Translations under genes and position numbers: made by a program
Part shown: positions 5,433 through 6,148 of the stretch, piece after piece
How positions within the stretch are numbered: the stretch's first letter is position 1
Layout: each line of letters starts with the position of its first letter
From: Treponema sp.
Lineage (GTDB): Bacteria > Spirochaetota > Spirochaetia > Treponematales > Breznakiellaceae
DNA length: 6,148 nt
Assembly (NCBI GenBank): GCA_031258505.1
Contig: JAIRMT010000173.1
Location: 1 to 6,148 of the forward strand
Direction of reading: 5' to 3'
The notes under the pieces: model-generated
Told to the model about the DNA's origin: nothing
The model's database searches: none
Seen by the model: the letters and a program-made list of their open reading frames with translations, nothing else

Positions 5433-6002
5433 ATGCCATTATCGCAAGCTGGGTCGTTCAATTTTGTTGTGCTTATCCCGCACCGCGACAGCGCGCGGGC
5501 GCTTGAACCATACAGCCGCAAGCTCTTTCGCGCTGGTTTCGCGGGCGCATATTCCTTTCCTAATGTTGCGCCGCTCGCGCTTGTTTCCCGCGCCTGTTCC
5601 CGAAGCGAACTCAAAGCCCTTGCCCTAAGTCAGCGGAACCTCAGCGCCTGCGGGCGGGACGGAAAATTGCGGGCGCTGTCCCCGCAAACCGTGTCCTGCC
5701 CATCGCCCGCCTTGACCCTGTTCGGTCCTTTGCTGGACACGCCGGTTCCCGCGCCTGAAACGTTTCCCGCTGACGCGGCATTGTATTGCTTCCCCCGCCT
5801 GATCCTCTGCGCCGCGCTGCTTGGTCCGGACGATGAGGCGCTTACGCGACAGGCTATTCTGCCAGAGCCGGCTGTCCCTCCATTTCGGGCTGCGATGCTG
5901 GCAAACATGAGCCTCAGCCCGCTGGATAGCGGAGCGCCGGCATACTCTTTTGCTTGGGAGATTGGGGAACCGGTATGGTTACCCGCGTATAAAGCGTCTT
6001 AG
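5433..6002 (+). CDS. Conserved-looking protein of unknown function
   Basis: Predicted 189-aa protein that I cannot assign to a named family. The reading looks genuine rather than a shadow: a hydrophobic strand FVVLIPHRDS (11-20), an amphipathic helix (ARALEPYSRKLFRAGF), a strand-rich middle and a C-terminal block RAAMLANMSLSPL...YSFAWEIGEPVWLP (152-184) that reads like a conserved core, and normal codon choice throughout. Segment order loosely recalls small two-strand/helix domains such as the LigT/2H phosphoesterases, but no HxT/S motifs are present, so that is not claimed. No signal peptide or membrane segment is clear. ATG 5433 is chosen because the core begins soon after; GTG 5427 or ATG 5391 are possible, the latter overlapping the divergent gene's coding region. 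No Shine-Dalgarno site precedes it. It is followed almost at once by a long palindrome that could end its transcript. Confidence 0.72.
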   Translation: MPLSQAGSFNFVVLIPHRDSARALEPYSRKLFRAGFAGAYSFPNVAPLALVSRACSRSELKALALSQRNLSACGRDGKLRALSPQTVSCPSPALTLFGPLLDTPVPAPETFPADAALYCFPRLILCAALLGPDDEALTRQAILPEPAVPPFRAAMLANMSLSPLDSGAPAYSFAWEIGEPVWLPAYKAS

Positions 6003-6005
6003 GTA

Positions 6006-6148
6006 ACTCATGTTACGCAGGAAGAAAAAACGGTAAGAATTGGTCATCGAATGGACGCTAATATACGCGAATATTTCATTTCTCTAAGAAGATTCGCGTT
6101 CATTCGCGTCATTCGATGATCTTTTTCTTTCCAGCGCGTAAGGTGAGT
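6006..6148. repeat. Long imperfect palindrome with direct repeats in each arm
   Basis: The left arm (6006-6072) and the reverse complement of the right arm (6091-6148) share, in the same order: ACTCA, TTACGC, a GAA-GAAAAA purine block, TCATCGAATG, ACGC and ACGCGAAT. The main differences are a gap of about 3 bp and a 12-bp stretch (around 6032-6043) present only on the left. The loop is about 18 bp. The right arm holds three tandem copies of a 9-10-bp unit (ATTCGCGTTC, ATTCGCGTC, ATTCGATGA; 6092-6119), mirrored on the left at 6044-6072. The match reaches the window's last base, so the full element may be longer. It could be a dispersed intergenic repeat, a MITE-like foldback element or a terminator. 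No coding sequence or target-site duplication can be confirmed. Confidence 0.7.
6044..6130. terminator. Candidate bidirectional terminator formed by the inner palindrome
   Basis: The inner arms (6044-6072 and 6092-6119) can pair into a long imperfect stem just after the stop at 6002. The stem is followed on the plus strand by CTTTTTCTTT (6121-6130), and preceded by GAAGAAAAAA (6021-6030), which gives a T-run on the minus strand, though 13 bases away from the stem. Stem plus T-run fits intrinsic termination for the gene ending at 6002, and possibly for an unseen convergent gene beyond the window. Confidence 0.45.

Noticed and set aside
5419..5447. TTGCGA-17-TATGAT as the promoter of the minus-strand operon
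   Set aside because: Spacing is good, but transcripts would begin after the AGAG ribosome site and only a few bases before the ATG, so it is kept only as a weak possibility.
5630..5908. 92-codon minus-strand frame opposite the unknown gene
   Set aside because: Gly/Ala/Ser/Arg-rich low-complexity translation typical of an antisense shadow in GC-rich coding DNA.

Overview
This 6.1-kb window is gene-dense bacterial DNA of roughly balanced GC content. It holds seven protein-coding genes, no RNA genes, no CRISPR array and no recognisable transposase. Shine-Dalgarno sequences (GGAGG, AGAGG, GGAG) precede four genes and a sigma-70-like TATAAT box lies in the central intergenic gap. The gene families fit a host-associated spirochaete (Treponema-like, perhaps from an insect gut). 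That is an impression from remembered protein families, not a demonstrated assignment.

The left half (1-3402) looks like small-molecule metabolism. A plus-strand M20-family amidohydrolase (48-1226) meets tail-to-tail, with a 6-bp overlap, a minus-strand SDR-family protein (1221-2468). The SDR protein resembles sorbitol-6-phosphate dehydrogenase-type enzymes at its C-terminus but has lost the glycine-rich nucleotide motif, the NNAG motif and the catalytic Tyr/Lys, so it looks like a pseudoenzyme. A 115-bp gap carrying divergent promoter candidates separates it from a plus-strand TIM-barrel sugar epimerase/isomerase (2584-3402) that keeps its full Glu-Asp-His-Glu metal site. The pairing suggests a carbohydrate or polyol locus, but no substrate can be named.

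The right half (3418-5408) is a compact three-gene minus-strand operon. It reads, in transcription order, a nucleotidyltransferase-like/DUF4037-like protein, a Phe-rich pentapeptide-repeat protein with an N-terminal Cys/His cluster, and a metallo-beta-lactamase-fold hydrolase whose HxHxDH motif is changed to HxHxNH. The first two are 3 nt apart and the last two share an ATGA overlap, so they are probably made together. This is the best candidate in the window for an undescribed functional unit.

On the far right a plus-strand gene of unknown function (5433-6002) diverges from that operon, with almost no space between the two start codons. It is followed by a long imperfect palindrome (about 6006-6148) that carries short direct repeats in each arm and runs to the last base of the window. 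This may be a bidirectional terminator, a dispersed intergenic repeat, or one end of a MITE-like element.
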